Positions 1 to 12,752 of a stretch of 64,000 nucleotides of DNA are shown in pieces. Numbering within the stretch: the first letter of the stretch is position 1; every line of letters begins with the position of its first letter. The translations under genes were made by a program, and so were the position numbers. This DNA comes from Owenia fusiformis. Taxonomy: Eukaryota; Annelida; Polychaeta; Sabellida; Oweniidae. The stretch is from the NCBI GenBank assembly GCA_903813345.2, contig CAIIXF020000004.1:10860196-10924195 (forward strand), given 5' to 3'. Under the pieces are notes generated by a model. That model saw only the letters and a list, made by a program, of their open reading frames with translations. It did no database searches and had not been told where the DNA came from.

Positions 1-212
1 CCTGTAGATTTTATGATGATAATAATCCATTATTATTTCAGTTGACATTATTGCAAAAAATCCAGTATAATACATTTTAGTGAAAAATTTATATAACGAC
101 ATATTATTATCTCGACTGGCATCTCCAAGAATGACCAAGACTTTACATTTATCTTTTTTACCCTTTGACACAGTTACTCACTGTCACATTTCAGTCCAAC
201 GTGGTTACGGTC

Positions 213-1310
213 ACATTCACATTGACAGGTGTCCGGGTTAAGATTCCCCTCGTTGCAATGGTTTACCAATGCGCATTCTGAAATATCAACAGTGATTTTT
301 GTAGACTACATTTAAGAACTGGGATTTGGATACATTCACATTGACAGGTGTTCGGGTTAAGACTACCCTCGGTGCAATGGTTTACCAATGCACACTCTGC
401 GACAGCAACAGTGATTTTTGTAGACTACATTTAAGAACTGGGATTTGGATACATTCACATTGACAGGTGTTCGGATTAGGACTACATTCGTTGCAATGGT
501 CTACCAATGCGCATTCTGAAATATCAACAGTGATTTTTGTAGACTACATTTAAGAACTGGGATTTGGATACATTCACATTGACAGGTGTTCGGATTAGGA
601 CTACATTCGTTGCAATGGTCTACCAATGCGCATTCTGAAATATCAACAGTGATTTTTGTAGACTACATTAATTTTAAGAACTGGGATTTGGATACATTCA
701 CATTTATAGGTTTTCGGGTTAAGAATACATTCGTTGCAACGGTCTACCAATGCGCATTCTGAAATATCAACATTGATTTTTGTAGACTACATTTAAGAAC
801 TGGGATTTGGATACATTCACATTGACAGCGGGTGTTTGGGTTAAGACTACATTCGTTGCAATGGTTTACCAATGCACACTCTGCGACAGCAACATTGATT
901 TATAGAATACATATTATGATACAGAATTGTGCTTTGGACACATTCACATTGACTGTTGTCAGGGTTAAGACTACCATCGGTGCAACGGTTTACAAATGCA
1001 CACTCTGCGACAGCAATAGTGATTTCTAGAGTACATAGAATGATACAGAATTGTGCTTTGGTCACATTCACATTGACAGGTGTTCGGGTTAAGACTACTT
1101 TCGTTGCATTGGTTTAAGCCTACCAATGCACATTATGCGACAGCAAAAATGATTTATAGAGTACATAGTATGATACAGAATTGTGCTCTGGACACATTCA
1201 CATTGACTGTTACCAGGGTTAAGACTACCCTCGTTGCAACAGTTTACCAATGCACACTCTGCGACAGCAACAATGATTTATATTCTGCAACATCACTAAT
1301 TGTATTTAGA
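213..1310. repeat. Tandem satellite, about 9 units of 119-130 bp
   Basis: Units start near 213, 332, 451, 570, 694, 812, 940, 1064 and 1194, each opening with the motif ACATTCACATTGACAG. The first units are 119 bp. Later ones are 118-130 bp and carry a different 3' half (TGATACAGAATTGTGCTTTGG instead of TTTAAGAACTGGGATTTGG, roughly), so two subfamilies sit side by side. Short frames of 65-78 codons inside the array follow the repeat period and look non-coding. No gene is seen at 1-212. Confidence 0.9.
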
Positions 1311-2808
1311 TGTTAGAATGTCCGATAGAATGTCCGATAAAGTATTAGATGCAATTGCGTTGAAAGCATTGACAAACTATAAATACCACATTCCATTAAC
1401 TATCGTATTGGAGGTATGTCAGGACGTGGTATGGTATGTCAGAGAACATCATGTGTTTCGAAACATCTTTCATTAACCATTCGTTATATTTAATGTCAAC
1501 GTTATTATTGAATTTTGAATTTCAATCTTCCGAGATATTCTAAGCTAAAATCACAATGAAAAAAGCTTCTCTGGTTGCCAAATATGTGTTTAGGGTCATG
1601 GCGAGCTATAGGGGTCATATATTGCACGTTTGCGTACAAGATCTATGAAGTCGTGTAACTTTACCCTCTCGCGTGGTCTGATTCCGCACATATATGAATA
1701 TACGTTCATGTTTTGTAATGTCGTTTGTTTGGAAACGTTTACTTACTCAGTCAATATGGTATAACGAAAATGGGACTTCTGCGCATGTTAAAATTTTTCG
1801 TCAAAACTCAACTTTTGTTCAAGTTGATACGATTGTCTTTCGAACTAGAGACTTACCTCATTCGAAAGATCATAAAAGACTTTATCTATACTGAAAATCT
1901 TAGATCCGAACATAGTAGAATACGCCGTCAGTCCGCATTTGATTTTTTGAAGTGAGTTTCGTAGATCGTCAGATTTCTCCGACTGATACCGGGTTATCTC
2001 AAATTGGTTCGTTTATAAATACGAATTTCTTTACCGTTGTAAGGCGCATGCGCAAAATTGATTTATAAACGTTATTGGTTGATGGTTTTTCTCCTGAGCA
2101 TGCGTGAAGTCTGATAAACACTTATGACGAAGACCGGAGCAAACATTACTAGCTCTCCAACGAAATTCCAAGATTCAGATCATTTCGCGAAGTTTGCGAA
2201 GTGTGTATACGTGAATGACAAGCTGTTTTGAGTAGATCGGGTACCTGTTTTCGACACAACATTGATTTAGCTTGACATTGATGTGCACATTGACACTTTT
2301 GAGCATGTTAATACAAGTTTTTACACGCTTAGCACGAGACGGGTTTTCCGAGCGAAAAATCTGTTATCTGATTCACTCGATTATCGTATGGATATGTATT
2401 TCTGCTGACATTTCAACACCACATCACATAGAATTACGATGCAGAATGATAATAAAACACAAAACAACTACTAAATGCCACTTGTTATTTCACAGGAAGT
2501 AAAAATGCACACTGCCTAGATTCTTTGTAAGGGTCGTCAGACATCGGATTGGCCGCCATATTTGAAATGAAAATATCGCTAAATAGAGGTCTGCGCATGT
2601 CTCAACATTTCGACTGTACTGCAGTCTCCCGACTCTTTTGTTCCTGACGGACACTCCTGAACTGAAATGCATTTAAGTTTATTGTTGAAAATGAAGTGGA
2701 TATTTGTATCCAAATGTCTTTAGCAAGTTAAAACAAAAAATGCTATAACACGTAGTTCTACGTTAACCGTTGGTATCAATCGAGGTATACGCTACATGCA
2801 TGTACTCT
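1311..2808. other. Interval without recognised gene
   Basis: No convincing exon or repeat family is visible. Two promoter-like words occur: a GCGCATGCGC palindrome near 2046 (NRF-1-like) and an ATTGG box next to GCCGCCAT near 2548 (CCAAT plus YY1-like). They could mark a promoter, but no first exon was recognised beside them. Confidence 0.4.
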
Positions 2809-2974
2809 TTATTTAATATTGATCCATCTATTTTTTATCTTACCACATAAATCCTTGTAACACCAACCATTGCCATAGCGACAATTTGTACAGGGTTCTC
2901 CAACTTCATACAAACGGGATGTACCGTTTGAAAGCTGATATTCTTTCTCTACATAGTCGCCAGGATCCGTTAAG
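2809..2974 (-). CDS. CAP-superfamily secreted protein, carboxy-terminal exon
   Basis: This minus-strand exon begins after a good acceptor (TTTAATTCACAG). Its first base completes the codon left open by the exon at 3883-3977. It reads ...T-LTDPGDYVEKEYQ... and then a cysteine cluster EVGEPCTNC...GWCYKDLCG, the pattern C-x2-C-x6-C-x4-C that closes the CAP domain and starts the hinge in CRISP/GLIPR/PI15-type proteins. The PGDY motif fits the CAP2 signature (C-x-Y-x-P-x-G-N/D-Y). The frame runs on for 12 codons past the last cysteine to a stop at 2809-2811, overlapped by a poly(A) signal at 2808-2813. Alternatively the exon ends at a GTAAG donor directly after the LCG codons and more exons follow. 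The family match is by motif only. The function of invertebrate members varies (secreted matrix, venom or immune roles), so none is assigned. Confidence 0.72.
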
Positions 2975-3189
2975 CTGTGAATTAAATTATGAACATATTT
3001 GATTCCCTAATCGATTGAAAAATTAATGATTGAAGACTTGTAAATCAGTATAGAACTTCAGGTTCGGAAAAAATTTCACCAAAATAAAAAAATCGGGAGT
3101 TGATAATCAAGTTAGCATCCGATTAAATGTAAGACTATCTTTGATATGGGGTAGCGATGTTTGGACCACAACCCATCAAAGAATTTGAG

Positions 3190-3690
3190 TTGTTCTTTGA
3201 AGTATATTCAGGCATTTTCGAATTCGAGTGGGTAATAGAAGCCCCCAAATGGTCTTAAAACGCCAAATACCTGCATATTGATACACGCGATCAACTTGAC
3301 CCATTACAGTTAACAGATATTGACCTTTGACATTGACTTTGGTTATAAACGTTTACGTTTACTTCAGGTCACCTAATCGTGGGTCGTCAAGGGTCTCAGA
3401 AGCTCCCGGTAAAACGTCAAATACCTAAACCACAACTATGACCTTTAAATGAACTTGGACAATAAACGTTTACCTTGACCCAAGGTTCCCTTCCAGGAGT
3501 CACAGCAGCCTCCAAGGGCCTTAAAACGTCAAATACTTAAATATATTGATCTTTGACCCTGTGGTGATTTTGACTTTTGGTCACCTAATCATGGTTCAAC
3601 AAGGAAAATACCCCGTTGGGTCTTGAAATGCCAAATACCTAGATATTAACTGTAACCTTAGAATGACCTAGCCCTCTGACGTTCGTAATG
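3190..3690. repeat. Diverged tandem repeat, about 4 units of 110-150 bp
   Basis: The phrase AAAACGTCAAATACCT or close variants recurs near 3258, 3411, 3523 and 3628. It is accompanied by TTGACCTTTGAC-like and GGTCACCTAATC-like stretches. The units are strongly diverged. A related stretch in the opposite sense is seen near 54340-54490. This lies between the two CAP exons, inside their intron. Confidence 0.55.
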
Positions 3691-3882
3691 TACAAATGAC
3701 CCAATCAGTGTGTTGACCGAGTAGGATGATCCATGATTTAACGGTCTAGGAGAAGATGCCCGGACAGAGGGACAAAATGACAGAGAGATACAGAAAAGAA
3801 ACGGACGACCGTACTTGATAGAATGGAGATATTTGGTTGCGGTTCATCGATGCCCTGTATGTTGAAATAATTCTTAACTTAC

Positions 3883-3977
3883 GTTGAGCGATACTTGCAG
3901 AATAATCGATTTGGCTTTTGCTGTGCGGAACAGTCAAATAATCCACAGCCGACCTCAGTGGTCCTGGCCCTGTCTTG
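3883..3977 (-). CDS. CAP-superfamily secreted protein, internal exon
   Basis: A 95-nt exon on the minus strand lies between an acceptor with a T-rich tract (TATTTTTTGCTATAG) and a consensus donor GTAAGT. The frame that joins the next exon encodes TTEVGCGLFDCSAQQ followed by RLFCKYRS. This is the conserved CAP core: T-x2-VGCG-x3-C, then a cysteine in a (V/F)C-x-Y context. It enters in phase 0 and leaves in phase 2, and the exon at 2809-2974 supplies the missing base, so the two splice without any stop. The preceding part of the domain, normally ending H-Y/F-T-Q-x2-W, was not found in the neighbouring 540 bases. Directly upstream sits a large LTR element (4521-15272) that must lie in the intron if the gene is intact. 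A longer overlapping frame of 116 codons (3746-4096) is a different reading frame and is not the coding one. Confidence 0.75.
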
Positions 3978-4516
3978 CTATAGCAAAAAATAACATGCAT
4001 TACAATATATGGTAGTACTACTAACATTTTACAACCGGATTTGTAATATCGAATGACGATTACAAATTCCAACTCAAACATAGCCATTGGTTTCACATCA
4101 CGATCACGCGCTTGTTACTTGCACTGAACGTATTATGCCCATCCAGTCTGGAAAGAGTATAGAGGGGTTATACCCACTGCCTAGTTATTTAGTAACCACA
4201 CACGTACACTCAATAAGTTTAGCAACCCAAGATGTATATATAGGGTGTCCCAAAAAAGTGAGCCACTTTAATGATTAACATGCGTGTATGATACAAAAGG
4301 GGAACTTAAGACTACCAAACGTATATAGGGGAGTTTATCGAACAGCTTACATTCTCGTAGTGGCCTGTTGTTTATAGTTGACTGGCTGTGCAATGTACCA
4401 GTCATACTTTTCAATCTCAATCCACCAGCCTTTCACCTTTTCCCTAAGGGGAGTAATAAGGTTATACATCATTCATATCATTTATTTATTGACCTGTGAT
4501 TAAACAAAGAACAATA
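3978..4516. other. Intron-like interval with a possible Tc1/mariner end
   Basis: No exon is recognised. The phrase GGGTGTCCCAAAAAAGTGAG near 4241 resembles the terminal inverted repeat of Tc1/mariner or IS630-type elements, but no partner end or transposase is seen, so it is at best a fragment. Confidence 0.25.
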
Positions 4517-4520
4517 CACT

Positions 4521-7040
4521 TGTAACGACCCTCACTCTGTGTGGTAAGCGCAAAAGGTAGTGGTAGCGTTAAAGGGTTTATGAGTGAGTGGAAGAATCGT
4601 CACATTATTACCGGGTCCGTGTTGTGGTTGTATGCGCTCTCAAGGGTTTTACAGACATGACTGGTTGAATGGCAAAATGGCTGAATATGTCGCACTGCGA
4701 CATAAAACATACACCTAACTGACAAAACAGATGATTTAGTTTAAATATAAATGATAACATAATTATGGGTTTATTTACAATGTGATTATAAAGTGAGTAT
4801 AGTAATTATGACAATTACACACATAGTGTGGAAATATATATATATGAACAAAAGTTCTGATATTGTGATACCTGAATGATATATGGTGCAGCGTTACTCA
4901 ATGGCAACGGGTACCCATATTCAAGGATAATGCACAAAGGTGGATCGTTATGCAACTAAGATCCCTGAAATGTGGTTACGATAATATACATAGTATTTCC
5001 TATCAAGTACAATACATACTCAAGTAAGATTACATAATTACCAAGAAGCTGATACTGCAATTACACATTATTGAGCTCATATTCATAAATCTTACATTAA
5101 ACATATAACATACAATACTTTCATCTGGGAGAGTGTGTGACACAACTGGTGACCAAATAAACATACATAGCAATATTTATTACCATGACTTTGCAACAAC
5201 CTTTGACAATGAGAACAACAACAACTGGCACCTTGGAGTGTACGACATGACGCAAAGAACCGAATTACAACCACTGACAAAATGTAAGACCGACTAAAAA
5301 TATCAACGTAACATTACGTATTCACAAGCTTGGGTGAAACATACCAAATAATGACTATAACAATAACTTGGACAACATTTGATTCAACATACCAATTAGT
5401 GATAACAATGTTTACATGACTGCTCATTATGTAACATGCTAGGAAAATTAATGTCATATAACATGTGGGTGCAATCACATGACATGGATATACATGTCAC
5501 GCAACAAGTGGGCGCCTGCTATGAAACATGCCGACGCGTGCTACATGACATATGGGTGCGATTACACATCATGTGGGTACATGCTATGTAACAAGTGGGT
5601 GCATGTTATGTAGTAAGTGATCAATCATGAACATGAGTAAAACTGTATACCCAAGTTGGTAGTAGTACATCACCAACTTATAATATTCCATGACACAACA
5701 TAAGGGTGGGTGCAACAACTTGTATTCCCTTTGGTAATATTGGGTGCAACAAATTGTATCTCCCTAGGGTGGCTTTGGGGAAAGCCATACATGCATACAG
5801 TATATAAATTATAGTACGACCTTAACGCAACGATACAATAAAACCGACACTCCAACCATCGATAAACAATAGAACAGTTCAAGTTCAAAACTAGTATCAG
5901 GCTAGACCATAAACTAGGGTTCCATTAGGGTTTAACTCAACACCATCATCTATCTGATACTAACTGTTGCCAAACAGTAAGACTTGAACTCCATAAGCCA
6001 ACTATATACAAGCGAGACATAACGTAACATACAACTGCACAGGGTAGTTTGCAGTGTACCAAAACATGATCAATTTGGGTATTGATCATCAACAATGAGG
6101 TGAACTGACATGATCAAACTGGGTATTGATCAACAACAATGCAAACCAAATCTAGGTCAAATAATTCCCATATGCTTTTTAGCATTAACAAGTCAAATCC
6201 AAATCCAAATGTAATACTTGCCAATTTGTCACACTCGATATACATAGAGTGCACACAGCTTGAAATGAGGTGTAGGGTGTCCATCCACATGAGGTATTTG
6301 CATCAGCATATGAGTGGTTGGTGGTTGGTGGTATATGTAGTTCGCCATTTGACAGACGTGCTGACATTTGCAAGTGATGCGGGAGGGGTGAACCTCAAAC
6401 TTCAAGCCTGATTCGGGGGTCAGACTTCGTGCAAATCCTGTTGTAATCACCTCATGTAGACGAACGACTTACTGGTGTAAATCGTGAGACAGTTTAGACA
6501 CCTCGACGGTCAACAATAGCGACATTTTGAGTGAAGATAGCGGAGCAAATCACGAATGATTTACTCGAAAAACATAAGATGGCTACCTGTCTTCTGCGCA
6601 TGCGCAGCGCCCTACATAAATTACGAACTTATGTAAATCCACAAAAACGGCCATAACTTCGCCAATACGGGACCGATTGCTAAGTTTAAACTACCTATAG
6701 AGAGCTTAATTTACGTATTAAGTGCATATCCTACTAGATTAATGGTAAAACATAGTAAACAGGGTGAAATTTAGACCAGAAAAATACGACAGTAACCTTT
6801 GACCTTGTTACGTCAAAAGTACGAACGGAACTAAGAATAGTTCGAGAATTACGCCAAAAGTACGAACGGGACCAACAATATCCACAAATTACTAGAATAG
6901 GACACTTTAGTGGATAATAACGATCTAAACATGTATGTGAGTATATAAACAACATTAAGTGAAACCCAACAGTGGTGAGACGTCAAACTGACAGTACTGA
7001 ATATCAGCAAACAAATAAGTAAATCTGTTGGGTTATCACA
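4521..7040 (-). repeat. LTR 1 of the LARD-like element (its 3' LTR)
   Basis: 2520 bp, bordered by TG/CA on the minus strand. It contains short internal repeats: a duplicated segment with TGATCAATTTGGGTATTGATCA-like palindromes at 6063-6140, a cluster of GTGGGTGCA-type words at 5460-5640, and a duplicated ACGCCAAAAGTACGAACGG segment at 6800-6870. A perfect TGCGCATGCGCA lies at 6595-6606. Frames of 60-90 codons recur identically in all three LTRs with no known similarity and are not taken as genes. Confidence 0.88.
6595..6606. promoter_or_regulatory. Perfect NRF-1-type palindrome in LTR 1
   Basis: TGCGCATGCGCA matches the NRF-1 consensus YGCGCAYGCGCR. The same site is at 10711-10722 and 14827-14838 in the other two LTRs. 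As the LTR is the only possible promoter of this element, it is a candidate activator site. This is inference from the motif alone. Confidence 0.45.
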
Positions 7041-7056
7041 CTACTCCCCCTTTTGA
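7041..7056 (-). other. Polypurine tract of the LARD-like element
   Basis: On the minus strand the last internal bases are CAAAAGGGGGAGTAG, directly before the LTR start TGTGATAACCC. This is the usual place and composition of the plus-strand primer for reverse transcription. The second copy is at 11157-11172. Confidence 0.8.
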
Positions 7057-8615
7057 AAAGTGTTCGTCCTCGAACATGAGGCTGGATCGATAAAGGAGTC
7101 CCAACTGATATATTTATGTTAAATACAACTTTACAATACATTAATACTAAATTGTCCATCAGCAAAGGTGCTGGTTGATTATCATTAAAGTTGGGGACTC
7201 CGCTGTGTCCGCTGCTCCATCTGACATCGTTAGAGTTGGGGACTTCGCTGTGTCCGGGACAATCAATTCCTTTATCAAACTCAGCATCATAAGTTTATCA
7301 CATGTGACGGACACATAGTATGATTGTCTTGATTCAGCTACTGCAGCACACTGAATAGATATGCGCATAGAATAAAGTCTCAGTCCATTGATAGAAACAT
7401 GAAGGCTCACCACAAACCCACATGACTACTGGAATAAAAACATTCTTACAACATGGGTGTACATTATTACAAGTCATGAAGCCTCGCAAAAAACATAGTC
7501 CATCTTCTAGAAGACTTCATGTGCTACAGGGTTATCTCTTTTTCCAGGTCATCTAGGGTTATGACTCAACCATAAAACATGAAATCATGAAAACAGATAA
7601 GTTGGTTAGGGGCAACAAACCAACAAACTGTGATCATAACGGTGGTCAAATATATGCCAGAATATGAGACCATGAGAGTCGTAACCCTACAACCTAATCC
7701 AGCTTATTAGGTTGTCCATTTAAATATCACACTTCATCTCACCTAATCACTCAAGCCCAACTCTATTTTTGGTGGAAACATACATACAGTTGGCGTCTTT
7801 TTACTTTTTATACTCAATCTGATGACCTGAGACTCCTGGCCATTGCTGGAGTAGACTAGTTATGTCGCCAAAAGGCATATCGGACACAACCAGTGCTACA
7901 AACACCGGATCCATTGGCTCAAGCAACATGTTGCAAAAAGGTAGCTGCTTACTTTTTACAAATTTCTTCTAGGCTAACCGGAACCATTTTTAGAGACATT
8001 ATGAGTTGCCTGTCGAGCATGACAACACTAACTTCTCTACTACCAATAACAATGACCGCTCAGAGCTCAATCGTGAACTGAACCAATCAAGTGGTGAGAT
8101 GCAATGAGGTGAATGACAACTGTGTGAGGAAACTCTTCAGCTGGTTTGCAGAAGAAGTTACCTATAAATACAGCTTACTCCACTAGGTAGGAACACTGGT
8201 CTGTGACCCACCGTTGGAGTTGTCACTCTTGGTCCATATGTGCACTATGACCAGGACATCACAACTAACCACATGTCCAGAAAAGAACACATTAAGAGCA
8301 CAGAGAAGACATTGTCACAATTAGGAGATTGGTATTTCTCCTTAAACACATTTACGGGTCACACACCTCCCAGTTGAACTAAGTCGCAAAAGTTATCAAT
8401 ATGACAACCTTAAGAGTGGTTTTGGGTAACGTAACTGTCAGCTTTATTCCTGACATAATAAATGAGTGTCCAAATGCATTTTTGAGTTTATGCACTGAGG
8501 AACACATTTTTGCACAATTTCTTGGAAACTGTTACGTAACACATATATTGCCATATACATAGTTTCTGCCGTTACGGGTCACAGCATTGAAAGAGAGCCA
8601 ATCACAACTGATTAT

Positions 8616-8633
8616 ATCCCACCGCTGCCACCA
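8616..8633 (-). other. Primer-binding site, tRNA-Leu type
   Basis: On the minus strand TGGTGGCAGCGGTGGGAT lies 3 bases after the LTR end. It is the complement of ATCCCACCGCTGCCACCA, the 3' end with CCA of animal tRNA-Leu (AAG-type, known from vertebrate sequences). The 18-base match fixes the element's strand. The second copy is at 12732-12749. Confidence 0.82.
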
Positions 8634-8636
8634 AAA

Positions 8637-11156
8637 TGTAACGACCCTCACTCTGTGTGGTAAGCGCAAAAGGTAGTGGTAGCGTTAAAGGGTTTATGAG
8701 TGAGTGGAAGAATCGTCACATTATTACCGGGTCCGTGTTGTGATTGTATGCGCTCTCAAGGGTTTTACAGACATGACTGGTTGAATGGCAAAATGGCTGA
8801 ATATGTCGCACTGCGACATAAAACATACACCTAACTGACAAAACAGATGATTTAGTTTAAATATAAATGATAACATAATTATGGGTTTATTTACAATGTG
8901 ATTATAAAGTGAGTATAGTAATTATGACAATTACACACATAGTGTGGAAATATATATATATGAACAAAAGTTCTGATATTGTGATACCTGAATGATATAT
9001 GGTGCAGCGTTACTCAATGGCAACGGGTACCCATATTCAAGGATAATGCACAAAGGTGGATCGTTATGCAACTAAGATCCCTGAAATGTGGTTACGATAA
9101 TATACATAGTATTTCCTATCAAGTACAATACATACTCAAGTAAGATTACATAATTACCAAGAAGCTGATACTGCAATTACACATTATTGAGCTCATATTC
9201 ATAAATCTTACATTAAACATATAACATACAATACTTTCATCTGGGAGAGTGTGTGACACAACTGGTGACCAAATAAACATACATAGCAATATTTATTACC
9301 ATGACTTTGCAACAACCTTTGACAATGAGAACAACAACAACTGGCACCTTGGAGTGTACGACATGACGCAAAGAACCGAATTACAACCACTGACAAAATG
9401 TAAGACCGACTAAAAATATCAACGTAACATTACGTATTCACAAGCTTGGGTGAAACATACCAAATAATGACTATAACAATAACTTGGACAACATTTGATT
9501 CAACATACCAATTAGTGATAACAATGTTTACATGACTGCTCATTATGTAACATGCTAGGAAAATTAATGTCATATAACATGTGGGTGCAATCACATGACA
9601 TGGATATACATGTCACGCAACAAGTGGGCGCCTGCTATGAAACATGCCGACGCGTGCTACATGACATATGGGTGCGATTACACATCATGTGGGTACATGC
9701 TATGTAACAAGTGGGTGCATGTTATGTAGTAAGTGATCAATCATGAACATGAGTAAAACTGTATACCCAAGTTGGTAGTAGTACATCACCAACTTATAAT
9801 ATTCCATGACACAACATAAGGGTGGGTGCAACAACTTGTATTCCCTTTGGTAATGTTGGGTGCAACAAATTGTATCTCCCTAGGGTGGCTTTGGGGAAAG
9901 CCATACATGCATACAGTATATAAATTATAGTACGACCTTAACGCAACGATACAATAAAACCGACACTCCAACCATCGATAAACAATAGAACAGTTCAAGT
10001 TCAAAACTAGTATCAGGCTAGACCATAAACTAGGGTTCCATTAGGGTTTAACTCAACACCATCATCTATCTGATACTAACTGTTGCCAAACAGTAAGACT
10101 TGAACTCCATAAGCCAACTATATACAAGCGAGACATTACGTAACATACAACTGCACAGGGTAGTTTGCAGTGTACCAAAACATGATCAATTTGGGTATTG
10201 ATCATCAACAATGAGGTGAACTGACATGATCAAACTGGGTATTGATCAACAACAATGCAAACCAAATCTAGGTCAAATAATTCCCATATGCTTTTTAGCA
10301 TTAACAAGTCAAATCCAAATCCAAATGTAATACTTGCCAATTTGTCACACTCGATATACATAGAGTGCACACAGCTTGAAATGAGGTGTAGGGTGTCCAT
10401 CCACATGAGGTATTTGCATCAGCATATGAGTGGTTGGTGGTTGGTGGTATATGTAGTTTGCCATTTGACAGACGTGCTGACATTTGCAAGTGATGCGGGA
10501 GGGGTGAACCTCAAACTTCAAGCCTGATTCGGGGGTCAGACTTCGTGCAAATCCTGTTGTAATCACCTCATGTAGACGGACGACTTACTGGTGTAAATCG
10601 TGAGACAGTTTAGACAACTCGACGGTCAACAATAGCGACATTTTGAGTGAAGATAGCGGAGCAAATCACGAATGATTTACTCGAAAAACATAAGATGGCT
10701 ACCTGTCTTCTGCGCATGCGCAGCGCCCTACATAAATTACGAACTTATGTAAATCCACAAAAACGGCCATAACTTCGCCAATACGGGACCGATTGCTAAG
10801 TTTAAACTACCTATAGAGAGCTTAATTTACGTATTAAGTGCATATCCTACTAGATTAATGGTAAAACATAGTAAACAGGGTGAAATTTAGACCAGAAAAC
10901 TATGACAGTAACCTTTGACCTTGTTACGTCAAAAGTACGAACGGAACTAAGAATAGTTCGAGAATTACGCCAAAAGTACGAACGGGACCAACAATATCCA
11001 CAAATTACTAGAATAGGACACTTTAGTGGATAATAACGATCTAAACATGTATGTGAGTATATAAACAACATTAAGTGAAACCCAACAGTGGTGAGACGTC
11101 AAACTGACAGTACTGAATATCAGCAAACAAATAAGTAAATCTGTTGGGTTATCACA
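8637..11156 (-). repeat. LTR 2 of the LARD-like element (central)
   Basis: 2520 bp, same borders as LTR 1. It differs from LTR 1 at a few single bases (for example A for G near 8745 and G for A near 9855). It is shared by both internal regions, acting as 5' LTR of one unit and 3' LTR of the other. Confidence 0.88.
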
Positions 11157-12752
11157 CTACTCCCCCTTTTGAAAAGTGTTCGTCCTCGAACATGAGGCTG
11201 AATCGATAAAGGAGTCCCAACTGATATATTTATGTTAAATACAACTTTACAATACATTAATACTAAATTGTCCATCAGCAAAGGTGCTGGTTGATTATCA
11301 TTAAAGTTGGGGACTCCGCTGTGTCCGCTGCTCCATCTGACATCGTTAGAGTTGGGGACTTCGCTGTGTCCGGGACAATCAATTCCTTTATCAAACTCAG
11401 CATCATAAGTTTATCACATGTGACGGACACATAGTATGATTGTCTTGATTCAGCTACTGCAGCACACTGAATAGATATACGCATAGAATAAAGTCTCAGT
11501 CCATTGATAGAAACATGAAGGCTCACCACAAACCCACATGACTACTGGAATAAAAACATTCTTACAACATGGGTGTACATTATTACAAGTCATGAAGCCT
11601 CGCAAATAACATAGTCCATCTTCTAGAAGACTTCATGTGCTACAGGGTTATCTCTTTTTCCAGGTCATCTAGGGTTATGACTCAACCATAAAACATGAAA
11701 TCATGAAAACAGATAAGTTGGTTAGGGGCAACAAACCAACAAACTGTGATCATAACGGTGGTCAAATATATGCCAGAATATGAGACCATGAGAGTCGTAA
11801 CCCTACAACCTAATCCAGCTTATTAGGTTGTCCATTTAAATATCACACTTCATCTCACCTAATCACTCAAGCCCAACTCTATTTTTGGTGGAAACATACA
11901 TACAGTTGGCGTCTTTTTACTTTTCATACTCAATCTGATGACCTGAGACTCCTGGCCATTGCTGGAGTAGACTAGTTATGTCGCCAAAAGGCATATCGGA
12001 CACAACCAGTGCTACAAACACCGGATCCATTGGCTCAAGCAACATGTTGCAAAAAGGTAGCTGCTTACTTTTTACAAATTTCTTCTAGGCTAACCGGAAC
12101 CATTTTTAGAGACATTATGAGTTGCCTGTCGAGCATGACAACACTAACTTCTCTACTACCAATAACAATGACCGCTCAGAGCTCAATCGTGAACTGAACC
12201 AATCAAGTGGTGAGATGCAATGAGGTGAATGACAACTGTGTGAGGAAACTCTTCAGCTGGTTTGCAGAAGAAGTTACCTATAAATACAGCTTACTCCACT
12301 AGGTAGGAACACTGGTCTGTGACCCACCGTTGGAGTTGTCACTCTTGGTCCATATGTGCACTATGACCAGGACATCACAACTAACCACATGTCCAGAAAA
12401 GAACACATTAAGAGCACAGAGAAGACAATGTCACAATTAGGAGATTGGTATTTCTCCTTAAACACATTTACGGGTCACACACCTCCCAGTTGAACTAAGT
12501 CGCAAAAGTTATCAATATGACAACCTTAAGAGTGGTTTTGGGTAACGTAACTGTCAGCTTTATTCCTGACATAATAAATGAGTGTCCAAATGCATTTTTG
12601 AGTTTATGCACTGAGGAACACATTTTTGCACAATTTCTTGGAAACTGTTACGTAACACATATATTGCCATATACATAGTTTCTGCCGTTACGGGTCACAG
12701 CATTGAAAGAGAGCCAATCACAACTGATTATATCCCACCGCTGCCACCAAAA
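11157..12752 (-). mobile_element. Internal region 2 of the LARD-like element
   Basis: 1596 bp, nearly identical to 7041-8636, with the primer-binding site at 12732-12749 and the polypurine tract at 11157-11172. No known protein domain is present. Confidence 0.8.

Larger units (their letters stand above)
7041..8636 (-). mobile_element. Internal region 1 of the LARD-like element
   Basis: 1596 bp between LTRs. On the minus strand it opens with the primer-binding site and closes with a polypurine tract. Frames visible are short: 7801-7929 (42 codons, beginning MLLEPMDPVF) and 7159-7413 (no ATG needed for the longest form). Neither resembles a known gag or pol domain, and there is no DTG protease motif or YxDD reverse-transcriptase motif. 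The region may serve only as packaging and priming sequence. Confidence 0.8.
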
